A stretch of DNA of 64,000 nt from Georgenia satyanarayanai. Lineage in GTDB: Bacteria; Actinomycetota; Actinomycetes; Actinomycetales; Actinomycetaceae. Each line of letters opens with the position of its first letter. Position 1 is the stretch's first letter. The notes under the pieces were generated by a model, which was not told the DNA's origin, made no database searches, and saw only the letters and a list, made by a program, of their open reading frames with translations. The stretch lies in NCBI RefSeq assembly GCF_900116375.1, contig NZ_UETB01000001.1, positions 62,001-126,000 of the forward strand. Direction: 5' to 3'. Both the position numbers and the translations under genes were made by a program. Below are positions 44,558-53,722 of the stretch, in pieces.

Positions 44558-45553
44558 ATGACGACGACCGAGCAGCAGACCACGATGACGCCCGAGCAGG
44601 CGGCGTGGTTCGCCGACACCTTCGAGAAGATCGTCGCCGCCGTCGGCGGGGCCGTCGTCGGCAAGGCGGGTGTCATCCGGCTCGTCGTCACGACCATGCT
44701 CAGCGGCGGCCACGTGCTCCTCGAGGACGTCCCGGGCACCGGCAAGACCCAGCTCGCCCGCTCGCTCGCCGCGGCCGTCCAGACGACGAGCTCACGGATC
44801 CAGTTCACCCCCGACCTGCTGCCCTCCGACGTCACCGGCGTGTCGATCCTCGACCCGAAGACGCAGCAGTTCGAGTTCCACAAGGGCCCGATCTTCGCCT
44901 CGGTCGTCCTCGCCGACGAGATCAACCGCGCCTCGCCGAAGACCCAGTCCGCGCTCCTGGAGGTCATGGAGGAGGGGCGGGTCACCTTCGACGGCGTCCC
45001 TTACGACGTCGGGCGCCCCTTCATCGTGCTCGCCACCCAGAACCCCATCGAGCAGGCCGGCACCTACCGCCTGCCCGAGGCGCAGCTGGACCGCTTCCTC
45101 ATGAAGACCTCGGTCGGTTACCCGGACCACAACGCGACGGTGAGCATCCTCGCGGCCGCCTCCACCCGCGACCGCGCCGGCGGGGTTACCCCCGTCATCA
45201 CGGGCACCGCCGTCGTCGAGATGATCGAGCTCGCCGGCACCGTCCACGTCGACGCCGCGGTCCTCGAGTACGTCTCGCGGGTGGTCGCGGAGACCCGCCG
45301 CGCGGAGAACGTCACCATCGGCGTCAGCGTCCGCGGGGCCATCTCCCTCATTCGCGCCGCCAAGACCTGGGCCGCCGCGCACGGGCGCAACTACGTCGTC
45401 CCCGACGACATCAAGGACCTCGCCGAGCCGGTCCTCGCCCACCGCATCGTGCTCGACGCCGAGGCGGAGTTCGAGGGGGCGACGGCGGCCGGCGCGATCC
45501 GCGGCGTGCTCGCCGAGATCGCTCCGCCCACCCGCCGCGGCGGCGACCAGTAA
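44558..45553 (+). CDS. MoxR-family AAA+ ATPase
   Basis: A 331-residue MoxR ATPase: Walker A LEDVPGTGKTQLAR, Walker B VVLADEINRASPKTQ, sensor 1 ATQNPIEQ, and LPEAQLDRFLMK. MoxR proteins act as chaperones that mature protein complexes and are usually paired with DUF58 and transglutaminase-type genes, exactly as here. The ATG start gives the standard MoxR N-terminus; the surrounding intergenic 44508-44557 is short, so it is co-transcribed with the giant gene. Confidence 0.94.
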   Translation: MTTTEQQTTMTPEQAAWFADTFEKIVAAVGGAVVGKAGVIRLVVTTMLSGGHVLLEDVPGTGKTQLARSLAAAVQTTSSRIQFTPDLLPSDVTGVSILDPKTQQFEFHKGPIFASVVLADEINRASPKTQSALLEVMEEGRVTFDGVPYDVGRPFIVLATQNPIEQAGTYRLPEAQLDRFLMKTSVGYPDHNATVSILAAASTRDRAGGVTPVITGTAVVEMIELAGTVHVDAAVLEYVSRVVAETRRAENVTIGVSVRGAISLIRAAKTWAAAHGRNYVVPDDIKDLAEPVLAHRIVLDAEAEFEGATAAGAIRGVLAEIAPPTRRGGDQ

Positions 45554-45555
45554 GC

Positions 45556-46827
45556 GTGAGCGAGCCCTCCACCACCACGAGGGGCCGCGCCGCCCTCTCC
45601 GAGCGACTCTCGGAGACCAGTGCGCTGCGGTCCCTGGTCGAGCGCACCCGCGCCCCCCGCCTCGGGATCGCGCGCGCCGCGAGGGCGGTGAGCGTCGCCG
45701 GCTGGGCGGTGCTCGTCGTCGGCGTCATCGCCTGGGTCGCCGGGCGCCGTCTCGGCTGGGTCGAGCTCGTCGTCCTCGGCGCCACGCTCGTCACCACCTT
45801 CGTCGCGGCCCTCATCTTCACCCTCGGCCGCCACCCGTACGAGGTGAGTCTGCGGATGAGCGACCGCCGCGTCGTCGTCGGGGAGCGGGCCATGGCGGGC
45901 GTCACCGTCCGCAACGCCGCCGCTCACCCGGTGCTGCCCGCCCGCGTCGAGCTGCCCGTCGGCGCCGCGGAGGTCGGCTTCCACCTGCCCGGCCTCGCGG
46001 CGGGGGAGGACCACGAGGAGATCTTCGCGATCCCCACGAGCCGCCGCAGCGTCATCCAGGTCGGCCCGGTCCGCACCGTCCGCGGCGACCCCCTCGGCCT
46101 CATGCGCCGCGGCGTCTCCTGGGGCGAGCCGGAGGAGCTCTACGTCCACCCCCGCACCGTGGTGCTCAGCTCCTCGGCAGCCGGCTTCATCCACGACCTC
46201 GAGGGCAAGCCCACCCGCGACGTCACGAGCGCGGACCTGTCCTTCCACGCCCTGCGCGAGTACGTCCCCGGCGACGACCGCCGCTACGTCCACTGGCGCA
46301 CCTCCGCCCGCGCCGGCAAGCTCATGGTCCGCCAGTTCGAGGAGACCCGCCGCTCCCACCTCGTCGTCGGCATGAGCCGGGGCGAGCGGGACTATGGTGA
46401 CGACGAGGAGTTCGAGACCGCCGTCTCCACCCTCGGCTCCCTCGCCCTGCAGGCGATGCGCGAGGAGAAGGACCTCACCACCCTCACCAGCCACGAGACC
46501 CTGCGCGCCGTCTCCCCGGGCCAGTACCTCGACACCCTCACCCGCATCGAGCGCGGCGGTGGCCCCTCCGGCGTCCTGTCGATCGCCCACCAGATCAGCC
46601 GGGACGTCGAGCGCGCCTCGATGGTCGTGCTGATCTGCGGCTCCACCGTCGCCCCCGACCAGCTGCGCGCCGCCGGCGCCGTCCTCCCCGTGGACGCGCG
46701 CGCCTTCGCGGTCCAGGTGGTCGCCGGCGCCGAGACGGCCGTCCACACCGTCGGCGTCGTCACCGTCCTCACGATCGGCGAGCTCTCCGAGCTGCGCCGC
46801 GGATTTCGGAAGGCCGAGCGCCGGTGA
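45556..46827 (+). CDS. DUF58 domain membrane protein
   Basis: A 423-residue protein with two N-terminal helices (AVSVAGWAVLVVGVIAWVAG and VVLGATLVTTFVAALIFTL), then a beta-rich part and the DUF58 signature YVPGDDRRYVHWRTSARAGK with a following vWA-like fold. DUF58 proteins are regular partners of MoxR ATPases. GTG start two bases after the moxR stop; its stop overlaps the transglutaminase-like gene by 4 bp. Confidence 0.92.
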   Translation: MSEPSTTTRGRAALSERLSETSALRSLVERTRAPRLGIARAARAVSVAGWAVLVVGVIAWVAGRRLGWVELVVLGATLVTTFVAALIFTLGRHPYEVSLRMSDRRVVVGERAMAGVTVRNAAAHPVLPARVELPVGAAEVGFHLPGLAAGEDHEEIFAIPTSRRSVIQVGPVRTVRGDPLGLMRRGVSWGEPEELYVHPRTVVLSSSAAGFIHDLEGKPTRDVTSADLSFHALREYVPGDDRRYVHWRTSARAGKLMVRQFEETRRSHLVVGMSRGERDYGDDEEFETAVSTLGSLALQAMREEKDLTTLTSHETLRAVSPGQYLDTLTRIERGGGPSGVLSIAHQISRDVERASMVVLICGSTVAPDQLRAAGAVLPVDARAFAVQVVAGAETAVHTVGVVTVLTIGELSELRRGFRKAERR

Positions 46828-49166
46828 GCGACTACCTCGCGTTGCTGCGCGCCCGCTGGATCGACGTCGTCGTCCCCGTCGGGCTCGTCCTGCTCGCCCT
46901 CATCCCCTTCATGCCCGTCTTCGGCAGCGCCCGCCTCGTCGCGGCCGCGCTCGGAGGAGCGGTGCTCGGCACGATCGTCGCCACCCTCGGTGCGTGGCGA
47001 CGCTGGACCACCCTCACCGTCGTCGCCGCCACCCTCGGGGCCACCGTCCTCGGCTCCTCCCTCGGGGCCCCGACGACGGCGCTGGCCGGGATCGTGCCCA
47101 CCCCGCAGACCCTCGGTGCGGTCGGCAGCGGTGCGGTGACGTCGTGGAAGCAGATCGTCACCCTCGCCCCGCCCCTCGGTGCCGTCGGCAACACGCTGAC
47201 CGCGCCCTACCTCCTTGCCCTGCTCGCCACGCTCGTCGCGGTGACGGTCTCGCTGCGCACCCACCGGCCCGCGTGGGCGCTGCTCGCGCCCGCCGTCGTC
47301 CTCGCCGGCGCCATCCTCCTCGGCACCGCGCGCGAGATCCTCGCGCTCCCCCTCGCCCTCGTCGGCGCCGTCGTCGGTCTGCTGTGGGCGACGTGGCGCA
47401 CCGGCCGGCTGCAGCAGGGACGTCCGGTCGCCGTTCTCATCCTCGTGGCGGTCGCAGCGGCCGGCGGCACCGGCGTCGGGCTCCTCGCCCCCGGGGACAC
47501 CCACCGCGTCGTCCTGCGCGAGATCATCGAGCCGCCGCTCGACCCGCACGACTACCCGAGCCCGCTCGCCGGCTTCCGCGCCTACCTCAAGGACCACCGC
47601 GAGGACACGATCCTCACGGTGAGCGGCCTGCCCGCCGGCGCCCCGGTGCGCCTGGCGACGATGGACGCCTACGACGGCACCACGTGGGCCGTCGCGGGCA
47701 GCGCGGACGGCAGCGCCACGAGCTCGGGCACCTTCACCCGCATCGGGGAGCGCGTCGAGGCGACCGTGCCCGACGACGCCGCCACGGTGGAGGTCGAGCT
47801 CGGCGAGTACGCCGGGGTGTGGCTGCCCACCGTGGGCCGCACCTACGACGTCGAGTTCGCCGGCCCGGACGCGACCGAGACCGCCCGCAACCTCTACTTC
47901 AACCGCGCCTCCGCCACGGGCATCGTCACGAGCGGCCTGCGCCAGGGCGACAGCTACTCCCTGCTCGCCACGCCCGTCCTCGAGCCGCCGGTGAGCGCCC
48001 TGGAGGGCGCACCGCTCGCCCGCGTCGACCAGCCCGAGCTGTCCGGGGTGCCCGAGATGGTCGTCGCCGAGGCGTCGACGATGGTCGCCTCGGCCGAGAC
48101 CCCGCTCGCGCGGGTCCAGGCGCTCGTCGGCGGGCTGCAGGAGGGCTACTTCTCCCACGGCCTCGAGGGCGACGCGCCGTCCCTGGCCGGCCACGGCGCC
48201 GCGCGTCTCGCGCAGATGGTCACCGAGGAGCTGATGATCGGCGACGAGGAGCAGTACGCGGCGCTCATGGGCCTCCTGGGCCGCGCCGTCGGCCTGCCCA
48301 CCCGGGTGGTCATGGGCTTCGCCCCGCAGGCCACCGGCGCGTCCGGTCCCGTCGAGATCACCGGCGACGACGTCACCGCCTGGGTCGAGGTGGCCTTCGA
48401 GGACCACGGCTGGGTGCCCTTCTACCCGACGCCGGACGAGGACCGCATCCCGCAGGTCGAGGAGCCCGAGCCGCAGGACCGTCCCCAGCCGCAGGTGCTC
48501 CAGCCGCCGCCGCCCGCGCAGGAGCCGCCCGATGCGCCGCCGATGGACCGCGACGAGGTCGACGCCGACGAGGAGGACGTCCCCGAGGACGAGCCGCTGA
48601 GCTACACCATGCTCATCGTCCTCGCCGCGGGCGGCTCGCTGCTCCTCCTCCTGCTCCCGCTCCTCCTCATCGTCCTGCTCAAGCTGCTGCGCCGGCGCCG
48701 TCGGCGTACCCGCGGCAGCGGCTCAGGCCGCGTCGCCGGGGGCTGGGACGAGGTCGTCGACCGGGCCCGGGACCTCGGGGTGCCAGTCACCGGCTCGGGC
48801 ACCCGCCACGAGCAGTCCCGCGAGCTCGAGGAGAGTCTGGCCGGCGGGCGCAGCACCTGGCGCCGCAGCCCCGGGCCGGTGGACGTCTCAGGGCTGGACA
48901 CCGCCGCCCTCGCTCGGCACGCCGACGCCGGCGTCTTCGGCCCGGTGCTGCCGGACGAGGGTGCCGTCGCCGGGTACTGGGAGCATGTGGAATCCACAGA
49001 GGGCCGCCTGCGTGAGGCCGTGGGTCCCCGCCGCTGGTTACGCTCACGGATCTCGCTCACCTCACTGCGGAAGGGCCGGGATGCGCGTCACGCTCACCCT
49101 GCTGCGGTCCGGCGCCGAGCCCGCCGACCTCACGGTGACGGTCGACGGGACCGCGACGGTCGCTGA
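46824..49166 (+). CDS. TgpA-like transglutaminase-fold membrane protein with lost catalytic triad
   Basis: A 780-residue protein: about six N-terminal helices, a large extracytoplasmic region (about 225-590) containing a transglutaminase-like core, one more helix (near 592-615, MLIVLAAGGSLLLLLLPLLLIV), and a cytoplasmic tail. The core keeps the family frame, but the catalytic Cys is Glu (IGDEEQYAALMGLLGRAVG, near 471), the His is Thr (VTAWVEV, near 517) and the Asp is Tyr (FYPTP, near 532). It therefore looks like a non-enzymatic, structural or binding version. Its 3' end overlaps the translocase gene by 86 bp. Confidence 0.88.
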   Translation: MSDYLALLRARWIDVVVPVGLVLLALIPFMPVFGSARLVAAALGGAVLGTIVATLGAWRRWTTLTVVAATLGATVLGSSLGAPTTALAGIVPTPQTLGAVGSGAVTSWKQIVTLAPPLGAVGNTLTAPYLLALLATLVAVTVSLRTHRPAWALLAPAVVLAGAILLGTAREILALPLALVGAVVGLLWATWRTGRLQQGRPVAVLILVAVAAAGGTGVGLLAPGDTHRVVLREIIEPPLDPHDYPSPLAGFRAYLKDHREDTILTVSGLPAGAPVRLATMDAYDGTTWAVAGSADGSATSSGTFTRIGERVEATVPDDAATVEVELGEYAGVWLPTVGRTYDVEFAGPDATETARNLYFNRASATGIVTSGLRQGDSYSLLATPVLEPPVSALEGAPLARVDQPELSGVPEMVVAEASTMVASAETPLARVQALVGGLQEGYFSHGLEGDAPSLAGHGAARLAQMVTEELMIGDEEQYAALMGLLGRAVGLPTRVVMGFAPQATGASGPVEITGDDVTAWVEVAFEDHGWVPFYPTPDEDRIPQVEEPEPQDRPQPQVLQPPPPAQEPPDAPPMDRDEVDADEEDVPEDEPLSYTMLIVLAAGGSLLLLLLPLLLIVLLKLLRRRRRRTRGSGSGRVAGGWDEVVDRARDLGVPVTGSGTRHEQSRELEESLAGGRSTWRRSPGPVDVSGLDTAALARHADAGVFGPVLPDEGAVAGYWEHVESTEGRLREAVGPRRWLRSRISLTSLRKGRDARHAHPAAVRRRARRPHGDGRRDRDGR

Positions 49167-52100
49167 GCTCGCCCGCGCGCTCGCCGAGACCGATCCCGTC
49201 CCCACGCTGCTCTCCGAGCAGGAGCGGCGCCGGCTCACCCTGCGCGTCCACGGCACCCCCGGCTGCGAGGACCGCTCCACCCGCCTGCTGCTGCCCGAGG
49301 GCGCCGCGGCCGAGACCGTCCGGTCCGGCTCCGTCGTCTCCCTCGCGCCGGCGGCAGCGAGCGTCGACGGCGCGGGTGGAGACCTGCCGGCCGCGGCCCG
49401 TCTCACCGTCGTCGACGGCCCCGACGCCGGCCTCGAGGTCACCCTCCCGGAGGGCACCTCGATCATCGGCCGCGGCAGGGGCTGCGACGTGCGGCTCTCG
49501 GACCCGACGGTCTCCAAGGAGCACGCGCGCCTCGCCGTCACCGACATCATCGAGATCGTCGACCTGCGCAGCGCCAACGGCCTCCTCATGGGCGACGGCC
49601 TCGTCCAGCGCGCCGCGCTGCTGCCGGAGGACACCGTCACCCTCGGTGACACGACGATCCGCGTCACCCGGATCGCCGCGAGCCGCCACGCCGCCCCTGG
49701 CGCCGCGCACGTCGAGTTCAACCGCTCCCCGCGGCTGGCCCCGGTCTACGAGGGCGAGGAGCGCGACGCCCCCAAGCCGCCGGAGCCGCCGAAGCCGGCG
49801 AAGTTCCCCTTCGTCATCCTCATGATCCCGCTCATCATGGCGCCGGTGTTCATCTACTTCGGCCGCGGCGCCCTGGGCCTGGTGTTCATGGCGATGATGC
49901 CGCTCATGGTCGTGGGCAACTACCTCGACAAGCGGACGACCAACAAGCGCGAGTACCGCGCCGCCATCGAGCAGTTCGGGCAGTCGGTGGACGCGATGCG
50001 CACCGAGCTGGAGACCGAGCGCGAGCGCGAACGGACGACCAGGCTGGGGGAGTCGCCCGCCGTCCAGGACATCCGCGGCTCCGCCCTCGCCCTCGAGCCG
50101 CTCCTGTGGACCCGCCGCCCCGAGCACGACGCCTACCTCGACCTGCGCCTGGGCCTGGGCACGCTGCCCTCCCGCAACGAGGTCACGCTGCCCGCGCGCA
50201 ACGCCGCCATCCCCGAGCACTGGGACATGGTCGCCGCCCTGCGGCAGGACTTCCGCGACGTCGACGGCGTGCCCGCCACCGTCCAGCTGCGCGAGAGCGG
50301 GGCGCTGGGCCTGGCCGGCCCGCGCCACGTCCTGGACGACGTCGCCCGCGCGGCCGTCGCCCAGCTCGCCACCCTCCACTCCCCGGCCGAGCTCGTCCTT
50401 ACGGTCGCCACCTCCGCCGCCAGCGCCGCCCGCTGGGACTGGACGAAGTGGCTGCCGCACGTCGGCTCGGTGCACTCCCCGCTCGACGGCGCGCACATCG
50501 GCTCCAACCAGGCCGGCGTCATCCAGCTCGTCGGCAAGATCGAGGGGCTCCTCGACGCGCGCCGCCGTGCCGCCGGCGCCTCCCGCACGCTCCAGCTGCC
50601 CACCCTCGTCCTCCTCGTCGAGGACGACGCACCCATCGAGCGCGGCCGCCTCGTGCGGATCGCCGAGGAGGGGCCCGCCGTCGGGATCCACGTCCTGTGG
50701 TGTGCCTCGGCGCAGGAGCGCCTGCCCGCGGTGTGCCGCACCTTCCTCATCGTCACGACGGCGGCGGACGGCGCGACGGCCGGCTACGTCCAGCAGGGGA
50801 CCGCCGTGCGGCCGCTCGCCTGCGACACGGTGAGCGCGGACCAGGCGAGTGCCCTGTCCAAACACCTGGCCGCCGTCGTCGACGCCGGCGCGCCCGTCGA
50901 CGACGCCTCCGACCTGCCCGCCCGCGTCTCCTACCTCGGGCTCATCGGTCCGGAGACCGCGGAGGGTCCGGCCGCCACCCTGGAGCGGTGGCGGGAGAAC
51001 GGCTCGCTCGTCCCGCGCGACGGCACCCCACCGCAGCGCCGCCGGCACGACGCGAACCTGCGCGCGCTCATCGGTCAGGCGGCCACCGAGCCCTTCACCC
51101 TCGACCTGCGCACTCAGGGCCCCCACGCCCTCGTCGGTGGCACCACCGGCGCGGGCAAGTCGGAGTTCCTCCAGTCCTGGGTGCTCGGCATGGCCGCCGC
51201 GCACAGCCCGGACCGGGTGACCTTCCTCTTCGTCGACTACAAGGGCGGCTCGGCCTTTGCCGACTGTGTCGACCTGCCCCACACCGTCGGCCTCGTCACC
51301 GACCTGTCCCCGCATCTCGTGCGCCGCGCCCTCACCTCCCTGCGCGCCGAGCTGCACTTCCGCGAGCACCTCCTGGGCCGCAAGGGTGCCAAGGACCTGC
51401 TCGCCCTCGAGCGGACGGGAGACCCGGAGTGCCCGCCGAGCCTCGTCATCATCGTCGACGAGTTCGCCGCCCTCGCCACCGAGGTGCCCGAGTTCGTCGA
51501 CGGCGTCGTCGACGTCGCCCAGCGCGGCCGGTCCCTGGGCCTGCACCTCGTGCTCGCCACCCAGCGCCCCGCCGGCGTCATCAAGGACAACCTGCGCGCC
51601 AACACCAACCTGCGCGTCGCGCTGCGGATGAACGACGAGTCCGACTCCACGGACGTCCTCGGCCTGCCCGTCGCCGCCGGCTTCGACCCCTCCCTGCCGG
51701 GGCGCGGCGCGGCCCGCACCGGCCCGGGCCGGGTGACGATGTTCCAGACCGGCTACGCCGGCGGTCGTTCGACGACGGCGCGGCCCAAGCCGCAGGTGGA
51801 GGTCGAGACCCTCTCGATGGGGGCCGGCACCCGCTGGGAGCGCCCGGAGACGCCCGAGGAGCTCGAGACCGGACCCACCGACGAGGGCCCCACCGACATC
51901 CGCCGGGCGGTCGACTCGATCCGCGCCGCTGCCGAGAGCGTCGGCGTTCCCGAGCCACGCAAGCCGTGGCTGCCCACCCTCGCCGAGGTCCAGGACCTGT
52001 CCGCGCTGCACCCGCGCACCGACTCCGCGCTGCCGCTCGGTGTCGTCGACGACCCGGCCCACCAGCGGCAGACGACCACCTGCTACCGCCCCGACGTCGA

Positions 52101-53502
52101 CGGCAACATCGCCTTCTACGGCGGCAGCGGCTCGGGCAAGTCCACGGCCCTGCGCACCCTCGCCGTCGCCGGGGGCATCACGCCCGAGGGCGGGCCGGTG
52201 CAGGTCTACGCCCTGGACTTCGCCTCGGGCGGGCTCACCGCCCTGGAGAGCCTGCCGCACGTGGGCTCGGTCATCGACGGGGACGACGCCGAGCGCATTC
52301 AGCGCCTCCTGCGCCAGCTGCGCGAGACCGTGGAGGAGCGCTCGGCACGCTACGCCGCCGCCCGCGCGAGCACGATCGAGGAGTACCGGCAGATCGCGGG
52401 CCGGCCGGACGAGCCGCGCGTCCTCCTCCTCATCGACGGCTACGCCGCCTTTCGCAGCGAGTGGGAGTCCGTCGGTGCCCGGATGCCCTACTACCAGCTG
52501 TTCCTCCAGCTGCTCGTCGACGGCCGAGGGGCCGGCGTGCACGTGGCCGTCACCGCGGACCGTGCCGGGTCCATCCCGTCCTCGGTGGCCGGTAGCCTGC
52601 CGCGCAAGGTCGTCATGCGGCAGGTCGACGCCACCGCCTACGCGATGCTCGGGGCTCCCAAGGACGTCCTGGACGAGTCCTCCCCGCCCGGTCGGGCGAT
52701 CGCCGGCGGCCTGGAGATGCAGATCGCCGTGCTCGGCGGCTCGCCCAACCTTGCCGAGCAGGTGCGCGCGATCGAGACGCTCGCCGGCACGCTGCGCCGC
52801 GCCGGGGTGCCCGAGGCCCCCGCCGTTCGCCGCCTGCCCACGCTCGTCCCCGCCGACGCGGTGCCGCGGGACCTGGCCGGGCTGCCCGTCATCGGGGTCG
52901 CCGACGACACCCTCGAGCCCGTCGGCATCGCGGCGTTGGGGACCTTCCTGCTCGCCGGGCCGCCGCAGTCCGGGCGCACCAGCGCGCTGCACTGGCTCGC
53001 GACCTCCGTCCAGCGCGCCCACCCCGAGGCCCGCCTCCTCTACTTCGGGGCCCGGCGCTCCGCGCTGCGCGGGCTGGACCTGTGGGAGCAGGCGGCCACC
53101 GGCGCGACCGACGTCGCCGAGCTCGCGAGGGCCGTGGTCGCCGACCTCAGGGAGCCACCGCCCGCGGGGCAGGTGGGGACCGTCGTCGTCATCGAGGCGC
53201 TCGCGGACTTCCTCGCGACGCCGGCGGACGCGCCGCTCGTCGAGGTGGTCAAGGCCGCCAAGCGCAACGAGCACCTCGTCGTCGGCGAGGGTGAGACGAG
53301 CACGTGGGGCGCGTCCTGGCCGCTCGTCGCCGAGATCCGGGGCGGGCGCCGGGGCCTGGCGCTGCAGCCCGACCAGCTCGAGGGCGACACGCTCTTCCGC
53401 ACCTCCTTCCCGCGCGTCCAGCGCCAGGAGTTCCCGGTGGGTCGCGGCATGCTCGTGGACCGCGCCAGGGTGCGCCGCGTCCAGCTTCCCCTCCTGGGCT
53501 GA
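49081..53502 (+). CDS. EssC-like type VII translocase ATPase (FHA, two TM helices, three FtsK/SpoIIIE-type modules)
   Basis: A 1473-residue protein in EssC order. Ubiquitin-like/FHA-like N-terminus; a canonical FHA domain (about 100-200: IIGRGRGCDVRLSDPTVSKE, LRSANGLLMG); two helices (about 241-283); then three ATPase modules. Module 1 is intact (Walker A GGTTGAGKSEF near 687; Walker B LVIIVDEFAAL). Module 2 has GGSGSGKSTA near 1014 but a Walker B ending IDGYAAF (Gly for Glu). Module 3 has GPPQSGRTSA near 1294 (Arg for Lys) and a weak Walker B. ESX EccC lacks the FHA part. No WXG100, EccB/D/E or mycosin genes are in the window. ATG with GGAAGGG upstream. Confidence 0.9.
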   Translation: MRVTLTLLRSGAEPADLTVTVDGTATVAELARALAETDPVPTLLSEQERRRLTLRVHGTPGCEDRSTRLLLPEGAAAETVRSGSVVSLAPAAASVDGAGGDLPAAARLTVVDGPDAGLEVTLPEGTSIIGRGRGCDVRLSDPTVSKEHARLAVTDIIEIVDLRSANGLLMGDGLVQRAALLPEDTVTLGDTTIRVTRIAASRHAAPGAAHVEFNRSPRLAPVYEGEERDAPKPPEPPKPAKFPFVILMIPLIMAPVFIYFGRGALGLVFMAMMPLMVVGNYLDKRTTNKREYRAAIEQFGQSVDAMRTELETERERERTTRLGESPAVQDIRGSALALEPLLWTRRPEHDAYLDLRLGLGTLPSRNEVTLPARNAAIPEHWDMVAALRQDFRDVDGVPATVQLRESGALGLAGPRHVLDDVARAAVAQLATLHSPAELVLTVATSAASAARWDWTKWLPHVGSVHSPLDGAHIGSNQAGVIQLVGKIEGLLDARRRAAGASRTLQLPTLVLLVEDDAPIERGRLVRIAEEGPAVGIHVLWCASAQERLPAVCRTFLIVTTAADGATAGYVQQGTAVRPLACDTVSADQASALSKHLAAVVDAGAPVDDASDLPARVSYLGLIGPETAEGPAATLERWRENGSLVPRDGTPPQRRRHDANLRALIGQAATEPFTLDLRTQGPHALVGGTTGAGKSEFLQSWVLGMAAAHSPDRVTFLFVDYKGGSAFADCVDLPHTVGLVTDLSPHLVRRALTSLRAELHFREHLLGRKGAKDLLALERTGDPECPPSLVIIVDEFAALATEVPEFVDGVVDVAQRGRSLGLHLVLATQRPAGVIKDNLRANTNLRVALRMNDESDSTDVLGLPVAAGFDPSLPGRGAARTGPGRVTMFQTGYAGGRSTTARPKPQVEVETLSMGAGTRWERPETPEELETGPTDEGPTDIRRAVDSIRAAAESVGVPEPRKPWLPTLAEVQDLSALHPRTDSALPLGVVDDPAHQRQTTTCYRPDVDGNIAFYGGSGSGKSTALRTLAVAGGITPEGGPVQVYALDFASGGLTALESLPHVGSVIDGDDAERIQRLLRQLRETVEERSARYAAARASTIEEYRQIAGRPDEPRVLLLIDGYAAFRSEWESVGARMPYYQLFLQLLVDGRGAGVHVAVTADRAGSIPSSVAGSLPRKVVMRQVDATAYAMLGAPKDVLDESSPPGRAIAGGLEMQIAVLGGSPNLAEQVRAIETLAGTLRRAGVPEAPAVRRLPTLVPADAVPRDLAGLPVIGVADDTLEPVGIAALGTFLLAGPPQSGRTSALHWLATSVQRAHPEARLLYFGARRSALRGLDLWEQAATGATDVAELARAVVADLREPPPAGQVGTVVVIEALADFLATPADAPLVEVVKAAKRNEHLVVGEGETSTWGASWPLVAEIRGGRRGLALQPDQLEGDTLFRTSFPRVQRQEFPVGRGMLVDRARVRRVQLPLLG

Positions 53503-53523
53503 CCCCTCCCTCCATCCCTCCAC

Positions 53524-53549
53524 CCGTCCTCCGCATATGCGGAGGACGG
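53524..53549. repeat. 26-bp perfect palindrome after the translocase gene
   Basis: Perfectly self-complementary: left half CCGTCCTCCGCAT (53524-53536), right half its exact reverse complement. As RNA it would fold into an 11-bp stem with a 4-nt loop, 21 bp after the stop, so a terminator is likely. It is preceded by a pyrimidine tract (CCCCTCCCTCCATCCCTCC), like the family A and B elements, which hints at a repeat family instead. Confidence 0.75.
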
Positions 53550-53608
53550 TCCGCCGCGCGTCCGGGCTGCAGGTCTCCCGCATCTGCGTGTGTGGGTGGG
53601 GGGCGCGA

Positions 53609-53624
53609 GGGGAGTTCTCCCCAT
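53609..53624 (+). promoter_or_regulatory. Shared upstream motif, copy 2, with dyad
   Basis: GGGGAG-TT-CTCCCC (53609-53622) within AGTTCTCCCCAT; the 12-mer is identical to 38201-38212. Located 99 bp before the first TM-FHA gene. A possible -10 TAGGAA follows at 53656 region. Taken as a candidate regulatory site of the cluster. Confidence 0.4.
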
Positions 53625-53722
53625 GGTCCGCGTGCGACAAGCGGGGCCGGGAGCCGGTAGGAATATCCCTGTGAGACCCCGGCGGTGCGGGGTGCACACC
53701 CCCACTCGAGAGGACGGCGACG

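Noticed and set aside
49081-53502. Assignment as a complete ESX type VII secretion locus or as chromosome translocase FtsK
   Set aside because: No WXG100, EccB/D/E or mycosin genes are visible, and the FHA-2TM-three-ATPase layout is not that of FtsK, which has one motor domain and a gamma domain.
49057-53697. A 1546-codon minus-strand frame opposite the translocase gene
   Set aside because: Antisense shadow; the plus frame has FHA, Walker motifs and a Shine-Dalgarno.
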